From contig NC_059072.1 of assembly GCF_020497125.1 (NCBI RefSeq), forward strand, positions 276,874,045-276,938,044: a stretch of 64,000 nt of DNA. The letters run 5' to 3'. A model generated the notes under the pieces. It ran no database searches. It was not told where the DNA came from and saw only the letters and a program-made list of their open reading frames with translations. Positions 1 through 10,826 of the stretch are shown in pieces. Source of the DNA: Mauremys mutica. Its lineage: Eukaryota > Chordata > Testudines > Geoemydidae. Positions within the stretch are counted from its first letter, which is position 1. Every line of letters starts with the position of its first letter. A program made the translations under genes and the position numbers.

Positions 1-800
1 GAACTCATTCACCAGGGGATTTTAACCCATTGTGGCTGAAGACTTTTGGAAAGATCCTTCGGAATAGTTACCTTAGGGCGGAATTTGTCTAAATGGAAAC
101 ATGAGGAATAGTACTTCCCAATAGCAGATTTAATTGTGATGATGCTGAAGCTTCCCAATACTGACACTTGAAGGTGGCTAAGTGATGTATTATTTAAAAG
201 TTTTACAATGTAGTTTTATGTAATGTTAATAGCCCAATTCATAAAAGAAATGCTTTGGTATTTCTGTGCATTATAGCTCCAGATTTTTCCCCCCAAGGAA
301 AGTAGTATATCAAAGTCTTCAGCTTGTGTGTGGGACTGCTACTTTCTTTGCTATTATACCAAGAGTTGTCTGAAACATAAAGAGAAGAATACATTTTCCA
401 AATTCATAGTTATGTTGCTCTGACTTGGTAAAATCCCGATGACATCTCTCAAGGCATAAGGGATGTAGGGCTGTTTCCTCCTCCCCTCCCCCACCTCGCC
501 AATACAGAAGAATAGAGAGGATATGCATCCCAAGGTGCATAATTGTTTCTCTTTAATCTTGCTTGCATTCAAAGAGTTAGGAGTTTTGCCTTCAAAAGAG
601 CATGCTGGTTTCAGGGTCAGATGTAAAAAAAATTATTCTAATTAGGCTGACAGTTACTTATCTCCATTTTAGGGTTAAAATATTGATGACTGGCCCAGGA
701 AAAGAACTTGTTAGCTAAAAATGTCTACATTCATGTCAGACAGAGGACTTCTGCCTTCATGTTTACATCTCATGGAATGGCTCAGTATCCGAAATATTTC
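1..800. other. Unique AT-rich DNA, no gene seen
   Basis: Short random reading frames only. There is no recognisable repeat family, splice-flanked exon or RNA gene. A pyrimidine-rich stretch with CTCCTCCCCTCCCCCACC lies near 475-495. Probably intergenic or intronic single-copy sequence. Confidence 0.6.
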
Positions 801-812
801 ATTTCTGATGGG

Positions 813-994
813 CCAGCTTCTCTTAGTGAAAGAGACAAGGTTTTGAGCTACCCAGAGCTCTTCTTCAGAGTTCATTTCGCTTCAAATCTTGTCTCTCTCA
901 CCAACAAAAGTTGGTCCAATAAAAGATATTACCTCCCCCACCTTGTCTCTCTAATATCCTGGGGTGGACACAGCTACCTCAACACTGCATACAT
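813..994 (+). mobile_element. Palindromic retroelement with hammerhead-like core (GAGCT-stem subfamily), degraded
   Basis: The left arm (about 815-870, antisense) and right arm (about 885-990) are inverted copies around AGAGACAAGG / CTTGTCTCTCTCAC. The right arm ends in the family's 3' end near ACTGCATAC. On the minus strand the left arm reads CTGAAGA (868-862), an extra A, GAGCT, a loop, AGCTC (849-845), then AAAA where relatives have GAAA. Imperfect flanking repeats at 801-812 and 995-1006 agree at 9 of 12 positions and may be an old target duplication. Related copy at 48440-48590. Confidence 0.6.
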
Positions 995-1550
995 ATCTCT
1001 AATGGAGTAATTCTCAGTTTGTTGTTTTGTGTCAACACAAGATAGAGGGGTGGACAAAAGAGGCATACAACATTCACAATAATCCTAAATGATGAGACTG
1101 AGATCACCATGAAGCTCAGCTGTACACTAACTACACATAACAAAACAGTATTTTGTTCAGATCAACTTGCTCCAAACATTTTGCCTTTGGATGTAAGAAA
1201 TCTGCCAACCTTTACTCATTTTAAAGCTCTTGGTCTATATAAAACCAAACAGCACTGCTATCCAGCCTTTAGGATTCAGTACCTATATCTGTTAAGTATT
1301 TAAAAAACTATATTTTATGCACCATGAAATATAAAGATGTTCCAGCAATGAAAGTAAGGATAATGAACTCTTACCAAAGAAGAAGTCTGTTGAAAAGCTT
1401 AAATAGTTTTGGAGCATGTGTTTATTATTTGAATTTGACTCATTGAGCTGAGGAAAGCTGGTTGAAGTCAGCTGCAGGGTGCCTGTTTTTTATTCTGCAC
1501 CATATTTGAACTAGAGGTGCCTAAATTTGCTGTCTGTTTCATAGGCAAGC

Positions 1551-1660
1551 AGCATTCCTGTATAAAGTGCTCCTTGTATTCCTGTATAAAATGCTCCCTG
1601 TAGACAGGAGTTACTTGTGTTTCAGTTATTTTGTTATATAGAGGAAAATCCTGCCATCAT
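1551..1660 (+). repeat. Inverted-pair repeat, copy 1
   Basis: Contains CCTGTATAAAGTGCTCCTTG, a second near-identical unit 24 bp later, then ACAGGAGTTACTTGTGTTT and TTATTTTGTTATATAGAGGA. The same blocks occur in the same order on the opposite strand at 3238-3335. Family not recognised. Similarity stops sharply at both sides, suggesting two insertions of one short element in opposite orientation. Confidence 0.65.
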
Positions 1661-3237
1661 CTCCATAAACATGGAGTAGCTCAGGTGCAGCCAAATCAGA
1701 ATCCTGTGTACCATAATATCGCACCATGCATGGAGGATACATGCCTATCCCTTCAAATAAAGGAGTGTTGGGGCTGGTGAATCTAATGCAGCATGGATCC
1801 ATTGACTACTGCTTACCACAAAGTGGGATGCAGGAATACTGGGGCTATTGCAGTCACTGAACTGTAGTACTGGCTGCAGAGCAGCTCCATAGACACTCTG
1901 CAGCTAAGCGGGAGAGAGGTGGATCCTACAAACTTGCTTCTGAAGAACACCCCACTATGCAAAACAGGCTACTCAGGTTTGGTGAATGGGGAGGGATTTA
2001 ACCTTTAAGAATTCTGTGATTATACTTTTAAAAGAATACATTAAATAAACAGAAAACCAACACTAAAAATACCAAACACTCCTATATAAGTAAAACATGA
2101 ATACATTATTAAAACACGTCAAGCTACATTTTTAAGTATCCTCTATGTGTCTTGCTATTTTCTGTCATCAATTTTGACCCTGAATCAGCCATGGGCAGAA
2201 ACAATGTTACTTAGACACCTAGGCTGATGTACCCTTAAATCAGATAAATATCAAATGAAGTGCCATCATTTGCACCTTCAATAATTAGTTCCCATAAAAG
2301 TCGAAGGATTTTTGGTTTTGTTGTTTTTAAATGCATTCATTAGGCATATATCTGCTCTCAGATCTGCAAACAAAATTCCTACCAAAAGCAGGACAGAAGT
2401 ATCTGAGGGCAGAATTGGGCCCAGAAGATCAAATTCTACCTTTTTAAATGTATGCATGCCTCCCTCTGTAGTGAATATGAGAGATGTGTGTGCACACTGA
2501 AAGACAGACTTTTTCCCTTCCTGATGTTTAAATGTGAAATAAAAACAAATAGAAAAATAAATTGTAGATAAAGAAAAAGAAAGAAAACATTCAGTTAATC
2601 ATATCTGATAAGCTTGCACTGTCATTATTCATGCTGGCAAAGCGTTTCTCAGTTGAAAAAGTACTTTAGGATTTTGTTGTATATTTCCACTGTTGAATTA
2701 CAGTTGCATTACTTCAAACAACAATGTGCTGGATTGTGACAGATAACCATAAGTAGTTAGACAAAATAGAATAGGTTGACAGAATGCTAGAAACCTGTAG
2801 TATTGGAAGAATTTAAAGAACATGTGTAGTATATTTTCAGATCTGATGTCCTCTGTTGGTTGGGAAAATTCAGTATCTGACAAAGAATTAAATGTACAGC
2901 AGTGGGCAAGCAATATGAATTGACAAGTACAGTTAAGTGTTTAGTATGAGAACGCTGCTTTTATAAACTAGCCTAAGTATTTTGGAGGATTCTTTTTCAA
3001 ATTTATTCCTAGAAAACACACATAAAATCTACACCACGTCAAAGACCAAACCAACATCCTTTAAGGTTTAAACTGAAGCTCATATTGTCACTTTGAGTGA
3101 AATAAGAGGGTGATTATGTTAAACAGTAGAGCTGACCAAAAAAATCTGAAAAAACACCCCAGAAATAAAGATTTTAGTTAAACTTTTTTTTCCTTTTTCT
3201 ATCAAAAATGTTGTCTCACTTACAATTTTTGAGCAGC

Positions 3238-3335
3238 CTCGCTTGCCTGTATTCTCCTCTATATAACAAAATAACAAACACAAGTAACTCCTGTCTAACA
3301 TGTAATTGGATACAAGGAGCACTTTATACAGGAGT
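3238..3335 (-). repeat. Inverted-pair repeat, copy 2
   Basis: Reverse complement of the 1551-1660 repeat. It carries the CCTGTATAAAGTGCTCCTTG block only once and has TGTTAGACAGGAGTTACTTG where copy 1 has TGTAGACAGGAGTTACTTG. The 24-bp duplication is therefore specific to copy 1. Confidence 0.65.
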
Positions 3336-3926
3336 ATAAATATGCTTCCAAATATGGATGGATATGATTCATAAATGCTAGTAAATTAGTATAGTATGCA
3401 TAAGTACAAATTACCTTCCTCATTATGGTCTTCATTGCAGCCATATTTTGTTCAAAAAAGCTGCACTGTGATGTGATAGTAATATTTAATTTCTAGGATG
3501 ATGAATAGGTACAACAAGGAGGCAAGTGAGGAAAGCTGATATTTAGAAAACTAAATGTTCATACAGACACAAACATACAGACTCTAACTACACTAAAAGA
3601 ACATTATTGAAATGCATTTGAAATAAGGAAATGCCAGATTTCTGGCTGTGTGTATAAACTTAACTTTGTCCCCTTATGCATCCATACTGTAAACTAAATG
3701 ACATGATGAATGCAGTCATGAGATGTGACTGCAAGACTGAATAAGCTTCTGAAGTCTGAGGGCAAGGCTCCACTGCTGAAGTTGCATATCAACACTAACT
3801 ACACTGCTTCATGTGACAGCTCACAGGTAACAGATGACTTCAGAGAACTCTGAAGGATACAGAAGGAAAGAAATGTCCAAGTGAACTTCTCAGAGATCCT
3901 TTCTGCAAGTCCACTGCTGACTGTGT

Positions 3927-3996
3927 CTAATTTGCATATTAATTCTATTTCAACAAATTAATTAATTAATTAATTAAATTGAATATGCAAATTAGA
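3927..3996. repeat. Inverted repeat around a (TTAA)n tract
   Basis: TCTAATTTGCATATT at 3927-3943 is mirrored by AATATGCAAATTAGA near 3981-3995, separated by a run of ATTAATTAATTAATTAATT. The right arm is the start of the hammerhead-motif element that follows; the second copy of that element (56 kb) has only the right-arm version. Confidence 0.6.
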
Positions 3997-4370
3997 AACA
4001 ATTAACTCAGGCCTAAACAGAAACTGGGAATGGTTGGGTCATTACACTAATTGAATCTATTTCCCTATGTTAAGTTCTCCTCACACCTTCTATGGGTCAT
4101 CTTAATTATCACTTCAAAAGTTTGTTTTCTCCTGCTGATGATAGCTCATCTCAATTGATTAGACTCTTCCTGTTGGTAAGCATAATTCCACCTTTTCATG
4201 TTCTCTGTATGTATAAATATCTCCTGTTTGTGTGTTCCATTCTATGCATCCGAAGAAGTGAGCTGTTGCTCACAAAAGCTCATGCTGAAATAAATTTGTT
4301 AGTCTCTAAGGTGCCACAAGTACTCCTGTTCTTTTTGCGGATACAGACTAACATGGCTGCTACTCTGAAA
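3978..4370 (+). mobile_element. Hammerhead-motif retroelement, copy A (GTGAGC-stem subfamily)
   Basis: Aligns by eye, at roughly 90% identity or better, with 56187-56582, ending in GACTAACATGGCTGCTACTC. Near its 3' end (4250-4286) it has CCGAAGA, an extra A, GTGAGC-TGTT-GCTCAC (six intact pairs), AAAA where the core expects GAAA, then GCTCATGCT. No coding capacity. The shared body includes AAACAGAAACTGGGAATGG and CTATTTCCCTATGTTAAG. The left boundary is uncertain, and a CR1 fragment abuts the 3' end. Inferred to be a non-autonomous relative of Penelope-like elements. Confidence 0.6.
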
Positions 4371-4580
4371 AGAATGGCCAAGGTAATTATAGGCCTGTCA
4401 GCCTGATATTAATCCCAGGCAAAATAATGTAATCAATGGTACGGGATTTGATTAATAAAGGAGGGTAATATAATTAATGCTAGTCAACATGGGTTTATGG
4501 AAACTATAACTTGTCAAAATAACTTGATATCTTTTTTGATGTGATTACAAGTTTGGTTGATAAATGTAATAGTATTCAAG
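4371..4580 (+). mobile_element. CR1 LINE fragment (RT region)
   Basis: Reads in CR1 sense: AATTATAGGCCTGTCAGCCTG encodes the N-Y-R-P-V-S-L-like start of the reverse transcriptase. It is followed by the AATCAACATGGGTTTATGG and AACTTGATATCTTTTTTGATG blocks typical of turtle CR1. Truncated on both sides, with stop codons and substitutions, so not functional. Confidence 0.75.
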
Positions 4581-5316
4581 TAGTATAGTTAGGGCTAAGG
4601 AGCCTAAGTACTGAAGTTAGGCATGGCCATTTTATGTTTTCTGACACCGAACTTTTAGGCACCTAGAAAAATCACAGGGATTTACAAAGCCTGAGTTCAA
4701 CACTTAGGCTCCTTACACAATGAATGGTGGGAAATAGGGCCTTACAACGGAATTCACAAAAGCCTGCAGCTTAGGAGGCTCTCTGCCTAAGCTAGCCAAT
4801 GGGAGATGCCATGCTGAGGGGCAGGCACTATGTTCTGCCCTTCTCTGAAACAGGCACCAAAGTCCAAGCTTCAGGCAGCCACATCCGTCTGTTTGAGATT
4901 CTCAGCCCGACTCCTCTCCTGGTGTTCAGTATCTGCTCTGCTTTTGCAAGAAGTTGGAGGGTGAGGGAAGGAGGACTTTGTCAAGCTGCCTGGTATGGGA
5001 CACAGCTAAGAGAGCCAATCTCAGGTCAGACAGGGCATGTACCCCAGAGAGACCTTTCAGAGGGTTTTCAGCAGCCCAGCCCTCCAACCGAGCCACACAC
5101 ACTGTTCCTTCTTCTTGCCATGGCCCTGGTATGGGTCCGTAGCACTAAGGCTTCTCCCAGATGCACTGCCTTCTTCACCCAGCTGGGGCCCATCTCAGTA
5201 CCCACAGTTGGTGGTGTTTCAACAGGCCTCCCTGGGCTCAGTCTTCAACCAGACCAGTGGGGCCCATCTCAGTACCCTCATTGGCCTGGTCAGGTTCTGT
5301 GCTTAGTCCCCTTAGA
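4581..5316. other. Unclassified repeat-like stretch, no gene supported
   Basis: The 4585-4900 part has several TTAGGC/GCCTAA boxes in both orientations (e.g. CACTTAGGCTCCTTAC), as in short foldback DNA elements of reptile genomes. From 4900 to 5316 it is GC-richer with repeated GGGCCCATCTCAGTACCC blocks (about 5187 and 5260). A 218-codon frame (4799-5455) crosses this and runs antisense into the CR1 copy, so I do not call it a gene. Confidence 0.4.
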
Positions 5317-5755
5317 ATCACAGAATCATAGAATATCAGGGCTGGAAGGGACCTCAGGAGGTCATCTAGTCCAACCCCCTGCTCAAAGCAGGACCAGTCC
5401 CCAACTAAATCATCCCAGTCAGGGCTTTGTCAAACCTGACCTTAAAAACCTCTAAGGAAGGAGATTCCACCACCTCCCAAGGTAACCCATTCCAGTGCTT
5501 CACCACCCTCCAAGTGAAAACATTTTTCCTAATATCCAACCTAAACCTCCCCCACTGCAATTTGAGACCATTGCTTCTTGTTCTGTCATCTGGTACCACT
5601 GAGAACAGCCAAGCTCCATCCTCTTTGGAACCCCCCTTCAGGTAGTTAAAAGCAGCTATCAAATCCCCCCTCATTCTTCTCTTCTGCAGACTAAACAATC
5701 CCAGTTCCCTCAGCCTCTGCTCATAAAACATGTGCTCCAGACCCCTAATCATTTT
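5317..5755 (-). mobile_element. CR1 LINE, 3' end
   Basis: The minus strand carries the CR1 3' terminus: the left edge is the complement of the ATTCTATGATTCT tail, preceded by the GACCTCCTGAGGTCCC-type 3' UTR. Upstream lies the C-terminal reverse transcriptase coding region. Strongly 5'-truncated, as most CR1 copies are. Confidence 0.9.
5405..5752 (-). pseudogene. CR1 reverse transcriptase C-terminal fragment
   Basis: The 115-residue frame begins [20 protein letters not shown] and continues through [14 protein letters not shown] and [17 protein letters not shown]. These are conserved blocks of the CR1 ORF2 C-terminus, downstream of the polymerase palm. The fragment is intact for its length but has no catalytic residues, endonuclease domain or promoter. 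It ends just before the element's 3' UTR. A relic of insertion, not a host gene. Confidence 0.9.
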
Positions 5756-5759
5756 TGGG

Positions 5760-6670
5760 CTTCAGCCTGCCCACACTGATCTTCTGGTGGTCCTGCTGCT
5801 CTTCCAACCAGCCAGGCACCCGGTCTTCAGCAGCCTTCCCAGGGCTTTAGTCCTGTCTGCAGTGAGTTCTCTGTAGGCAGGACTGAACTGTCCGCAGTTC
5901 TGCTGCTCTTCCTGCCAGTCAGTCATCCGGTCTTCACGCCTCAACCTCTAAACAGCAGCTAAACTTCTCTGCTCTGCTGCTTGTCTGATATAGGGGCCTT
6001 CTGGCCCCAGATTGGCTGCTCCATCAGCCCCTCTAATTGTTTGTTCTTTTGCATCCACTCTAGGCTGCCTGGAGGACTTCTCTCTGCTCTATTTGGGGGC
6101 AGTGTTATACAAGGTCAGAAAGCCTCCAGAAGGCGGCGTCCGGACCTAGTCCACCCTGCCACTCTGTACCATAATGCAGATGCACAAGGGGATAAAATTA
6201 AGGTTGCTATCATTCCCTCTCATACCAGCTAGTAGAGCTAGTCAGCCATGCTGGGGAGTACAAGCTGCATTCTTTTAACAGTTGTAGTCATAGCCATGTT
6301 CCTCCTGCTTACACAATGCTTCACTGAGTTCTTGCAGGATATAATCTTGGGGTAATTGTGCTCTACTGCAGTGCAGCATAAAATCCCCCCTCCCTCACAG
6401 ATTCTCTTTACTTTCTGCAGAAAATGGTTTCTGTGGGGAAGCAAAGAGAAGCTCACCAGTGCTCACTCACCTATCCCCAGCAGCTCAGCCTGTCTGGTTG
6501 GGCAGCCTGGGAAAGATAAATCATTGGGGTTAGGAGGGTCTGGGGATGACATTAGTCCCAGCTGGGGCGGGGAGGAGGAGGAGGACAGAGATGGAGTTCC
6601 CCCTCCCGCTTCCCTTCTCTTTCCAGAGCAGCTGGGGCTGAGTCAGATCAACCCCAAGATACTTCCCTAG
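5760..6670. other. No gene supported; GC-moderate repeat-like DNA
   Basis: Two related blocks contain a CTGCTGCTCTTCC..CCAGTCA/CCAGCCA..CCGGTCTTCA pattern (5795-5835 and 5898-5940), i.e. an imperfect internal duplication. Short frames (5762-5944, 5981-6232, 6356-6670) overlap on both strands and lack homology I can recognise. Confidence 0.35.
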
Positions 6671-6689
6671 AATGCAGGAAGCTCTGCAC

Positions 6690-7160
6690 CATGTGGGGCT
6701 ACAGTTGGTGGAGGGGGAGGTCTGGATGTGGATGGGGTAAGGCTTGGTGGGGTGGGTGTTCCAGGTGTGTGGGGGAGGCTAACTGGGGGAGTTGGGTGTG
6801 GGGGGGTCTGGATGAACAGGGGTTGGGCGGACCAGGGGAGAAGCTCCTTGTACAGTGAACCCTCTCCTCACCCATGCACCTGGAACCCATATGCCCGAGT
6901 CCCCCCTTCATTGGGAACCTCCCACACCTGGACCCTCCCAGCTCACTGTACTCCAACCAGCTGTACCCTAACCCCCATGCCACCAAGCTCTCCTCCCCCC
7001 TCCCACTGAGCCCTAACCAACTTCACCTGGACTCCTCTGCAGAGTTCAATGCACCCAGAATGCCACATCAAGCCCCTGTGCATCCACATTCACCACCCCC
7101 TGCACCAGGACCTCCCACTGAGCTGCCTGCACCCAGATTGCACCACACAGAACCCTTGTG
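6690..7160. repeat. G-rich then C-rich low-complexity block
   Basis: 6700-6835 is a G-rich simple stretch (TGGGGGAGTTGGGTGTGGGG). 6850-7140 is C-rich with repeated CCCACC/CACCTGGA blocks. The strand asymmetry flips in the middle, giving overlapping open frames on both strands that are compositional artefacts. It directly precedes a palindromic MITE and could be part of a longer copy of that family. Confidence 0.45.
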
Positions 7161-7163
7161 CTC

Positions 7164-7406
7164 TTGAGGGGATTCTGCACCAAAAGTTTAAAAAAATATT
7201 AAAATTCTGCATATTTTATTTGCCAAAATAACACAGTAACACAAATAATCACACCATTTTCAATTAATTTGGTAATTTATTTCAAAATACTTGTCAGCAA
7301 ATAATTGAAAATAGTGTGATTATATTGTGTTATTTTGACAAATAAAATATGCAGAATTTTAAAATATATGCAGAGTTTATAATTTTTGATGCAGAATTCC
7401 CTCAAA
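7164..7406. mobile_element. Palindromic foldback MITE
   Basis: Terminal inverted repeats TTGAGGGGATTCTGCA and TGCAGAATTCCCTCAA. The interior is also inverted: ATTCTGCATATTTTATTTG near 7204 mirrors CAAATAAAATATGCAGAAT near 7340, and TAATCACACCATTTTCAATTA mirrors TAATTGAAAATAGTGTGATTA. No coding capacity. No clear target duplication, so the superfamily is left open. Confidence 0.75.
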
Positions 7407-7409
7407 AGT

Positions 7410-8690
7410 AAGGATAAATGCAACTCCTCATAACACTCTATGTGGGTTTCTGCCTACGAGGCACCACAGAGACTTACAGCTTGAAGCATATGACTGTAAA
7501 AATCTGAACTCAGAAATATCCTGCAGAAGATTTCCACTACTATAACAATACTACATTCTGTCACTGAATACATTTGCTGTCAAATATTAAAGCTGCTGTC
7601 CTTCCAGCATTGCATCTTCTCATATACTCATTGCAAATACAAATGTTGCTACTACTATCATGTGCAATTCTGAATACATTTCTGAATCCCTCATTTAGAT
7701 TACATGTAAAACAAAGGAGCTAAATTCCCATGGAAGATCATGGCATTGTTTGCAAGAATTAAGGTCTGAATTTAGTGTTCTGGCCAAAGTCTAAATGGCA
7801 TAATTACATTCTTCCCAAATTCCCCCACTTAATTTCAGTTGGAGAAGGTATTTTTCTTCTCTTCCTATCCTAAACTGTTGTGAAGTGTTACCATTAATTG
7901 CTGAATGGATGACACATTACACCCCAGGAGCAGCTGAACTTCAGTGCTGGATGAAGTGAACCTTTGCATATAAAACATATGATGCTGTGGGATCCATTGG
8001 TCTGAAAGACACTATATAAATGTGACACACTTTGTTAAGTAGTATAGTTTGCTGGATAGTTCTCAGATGAGTTTAGTTAATAAAGTTGCAGCCTAATTAA
8101 ACCACATCCCTTGCATCTTGTCTGTCTTCCTGCATGTCTGGGACAATATATACAGTGTCATGGGATCCTTTGGTATGAAAAATGCAATATAAATGCAAGA
8201 TGCTTTATTAATATATTATTTTAAATGGTTAGTCTTTATTTTACACATGGAGACTTTGCCTACAATTCAGAATATGCTACTGTTTCTATAAAAGTGGCAA
8301 GGTTTCTGGCATTTATGAATGAGGGTCAATGATGTCTAATATTAATTCTAGATGACAGCCTACATATAATAAAAAAGAAACTCTCAAAGCACAATAAAAG
8401 AAAGAGTTGAACTTAAGAGCCCTTTCTCAGCCAAACTGAATGACAGCTGACTAATAGCAAGATATTTTTTAAAAGGAGAGTATGAATATGCATTCACAAT
8501 TAAACTTATTTATGCATATAACTCTGGTAAGTATGTTTCAAATAAACCATTTATGTCCACAATCACTCACCCAGTTTGCTCACTCAGATGTCCATTTGTT
8601 CAGGTGTATTTATGCTCTCCCAAGAGATTTTTGCCCCGAAGAGCTTAAAGACAACATATTGAAATACAGTAGCAGTGTAGTCATAGAACA
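7410..8690. other. AT-rich DNA; possible SINE 3' tails, no gene
   Basis: Two similar blocks, GTGGGATCCATTGGTCTGAA with ACTATATAAATG (7988-8022) and CATGGGATCCTTTGGTATGAA with GCAATATAAATGC (8158-8195), resemble old CORE-SINE-type 3' ends about 170 bp apart. Otherwise no recognisable feature. Confidence 0.4.
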
Positions 8691-9240
8691 AGTAAAATCT
8701 TATGTGTAGCTAGCAAGCTTGATCACTGTTTACTGCACCATCAAGATGAGGTTAAAAGAAGGTGCTTTAGCTATAAGTGTGTCACAGAAATTGATGACAT
8801 TATGGATGGATAAAAACATTCATTGGTACCAAAAAGCGAAAATGTATCAATCCAATGTACTAACAGTCTATAGTCTGGAAGCTCCTGCATTAAATGATAC
8901 AGACATCAGAAGTCTGGAGGCAGTAGAGATGAGAGTTTTTCAAAAGATGGCAAGTGTAAAGTGGAACGATCATAAGACAAAATGAAGAAGTTAGAAGGAG
9001 CATAGGATATTAAATCAGGGTACAGGATTGGCTATAGTCAAAAAGATTATGATGGTTAGGACATTGCAGAAAACAAACAGATGATAGGATGCCAAAACAA
9101 ATAATGCAAACACAAACAAGGTCAGTTTGACTTAGAAGCTGACCACCAACTTGATGGCAACATTTTATACAAATGGTCGTGCCAGGCTGTGCTTAATGGA
9201 GGAACAAAAAATGGACAAGAATGAATAATGATACTGTACT
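8690..9240 (+). mobile_element. Relict RTE-type LINE, 3' part
   Basis: Two blocks of an RTE-like reverse transcriptase C-terminus remain. The first (8719-8985) has LTVYSLEAPAL followed by IRSLEAVEMRVFQKM and a KWNDH block, matching the family's YG(S/C)E-W, DAFEMRC-RR and W-DH pattern. About 55 bp further, interrupted by stops, is RL-stop-WLGHC then DDRMPKQI (9045-9100), matching RLRWLGHVxRMxDDRxPKQ. No endonuclease and no catalytic palm. Old and dead. The exact clade (BovB or other RTE) cannot be settled by eye. Confidence 0.65.
8719..8985 (+). pseudogene. RTE-like reverse transcriptase C-terminal fragment
   Basis: 88-codon frame. Residues 45-85 hold the recognisable blocks, VLTVYSLEAPALNDTD and LEAVEMRVFQKMASVKWNDH, equivalent to the segment downstream of the polymerase thumb in RTE LINEs and in host genes annotated by similarity to them. 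The segment continues out of frame or with stops to about 9100. The nominal ATG has no special support, so the fragment probably continues upstream without a start. Not expected to make a functional protein. Confidence 0.6.
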
Positions 9241-9244
9241 GCTC

Positions 9245-10190
9245 CCTGTGTCTGCAAAGATGCTCTGGGATGAAAAGAAAAAAAAAGTTTATGCATTATA
9301 GTAATTGCCAAACCAGTAAGAAAGGAATTACAAAGATGGCATGAATGTAAAATAAAACTGAAACTAGAGAAGAATATAAACAGACAATGAGGTTCAAACA
9401 ATATGCAAAAATGCACCTGGTTTTGTTCTGTATCTTATGAATGTTGACAGAGCAGACAATCCACATCCCATGTACAAATGTACAAGTATAGTTATTTTAA
9501 AGCAAACTCAGTGCTAGATTTTGTCATGCTAATATATTGTAAGTGAAGCACACAGCAGTATACCTCATGAGTATTCCAGGAGGATTAAAATAACTCAAAG
9601 AGACACAAATTCCTCTGTTCTCTCCCTTGGTTCTCAGGGAGTGGAAATCTAGCAGAGATGTCTCCTCCCCCCAAAGTGAAACCTACCTCTTCACAAAGCC
9701 CAGTTGTTTGGACACTATCCTAGGACTTGAGAGACCCTGGTGTTCAAAAGACAATATGGAACAATGTGCCAAACTAGAATGGATTTTTGGAATTTTTTCA
9801 ACCACAGGCCAACTATCCACATAATGATCTGCTTCCATATATGTCACAGTTCAGTGCAACTGTACCTGTATTTTGCCTTTGTAGTCATGGCTGTATCAGA
9901 TCAGAACCAGAACATCCATGAATAACTTGTATCTGTAGGCAATTGCTCTGTTCATAACCTCTGGAGAAAAACCAAAGTACAGAAGCTGGACTGTTTAGGC
10001 GGTCTGGCTCACTGGAATTATCACTGTATAGGCAGGGAACTGTGCAGCCTGGAAAAATAATGTATCTGGAAGGACATGTATGTCTGTACCCTAAAGAGAT
10101 GATGGCTCAGGTGCTGACTTTTGTTTTTTCCAATGGATGTTTTCCACCTTCCTTTTTCACTGTGTGCCACGTATGTGATCCTGCCACCTA
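9245..10190. other. Unique AT-rich DNA, no gene seen
   Basis: Only short frames, no repeat family recognised. The composition matches the flanking single-copy DNA. Confidence 0.5.
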
Positions 10191-10196
10191 CATGAG

Positions 10197-10274
10197 GCTC
10201 ATGGGTGCTGAGCATGCCCTACTTTTTTTGGTGGGTGCTTGAGCCCTGGAGCACCCACAAAGTCAGCGCCTATG
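10197..10274. mobile_element. hAT-like element, right end only
   Basis: TGGTGGGTGCTTGAGCCCTGGAGCACCCACAAAGTCAGCGCCTATG matches the right terminus of the element at 40851-41282 (GTGGGTGCTCAAGGGCT..GAGTCAGTGCCTATG). The left part is missing or too decayed to see. Confidence 0.6.
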
Positions 10275-10826
10275 AGTGATGGCTGAGGCGCTGGAAGTCT
10301 AGAGTGGGTGCCTTTCAGGAACCACAGAAACAGAATACAGGTGCTGTTGTCCTCATCTGGTAAAAATTAAATGCTCTATAGTCCTCTGTGGGATGGTCCT
10401 CATATTAGCCTTACTGTAGTTTCTACATGACAACATGGTAATTTCTATTGTTGGTTGGTATATATGAGCCTTCACTTCTTTGACAGATGAGATCAAAGCC
10501 CCCTGGCTCTTCCTGGTTTGAAAATGCAGCATTGTTATTAATTTATTTCTTGATATCCTTTTTTCTCAATTTTGGAGTAGATTGATTTTAATTAAACTGT
10601 CCCTAGGCTCAGCAACTTTGCAAGCATTTGTTTTTTCTCTAAGGCAGTTTGTTTCTCCCAAGGTCTCCCAATTTAAGATACAATACATTCCTACTAATGA
10701 CAATGAAATGCTAACATCAATGAAAGGATTGCTCAGTCATTGTTAAAGATTCTAAACTCCTAGTTGTTAAGATGTGATCTGAGCTTCCTAAATCTAACAT
10801 GATTTTGAAATTTTATTTTTTGGATC
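10275..10826. other. No gene or repeat recognised
   Basis: AT-rich unique sequence with short frames only. Confidence 0.45.

Larger units (their letters stand above)
1007..3920. other. AT-rich DNA without genes; holds an inverted 100-bp repeat pair
   Basis: No coding signal beyond short random frames. The only structure seen is the inverted pair listed separately at 1551-1660 and 3238-3335, plus A-rich runs around 2530-2590. The rest appears single copy. Confidence 0.55.

Noticed and set aside
3978..4370. Calling the hammerhead-motif elements active ribozymes
   Set aside because: Each copy in the window has at least one disabling deviation (C for U4, AAAA for GAAA, G at the cut, or a stem III mismatch) and stem I is not evident.
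4799..5455. 218-codon plus-strand frame as a possible gene
   Set aside because: Its last ~45 codons run antisense through a CR1 3' end and no domain or start context supports it.
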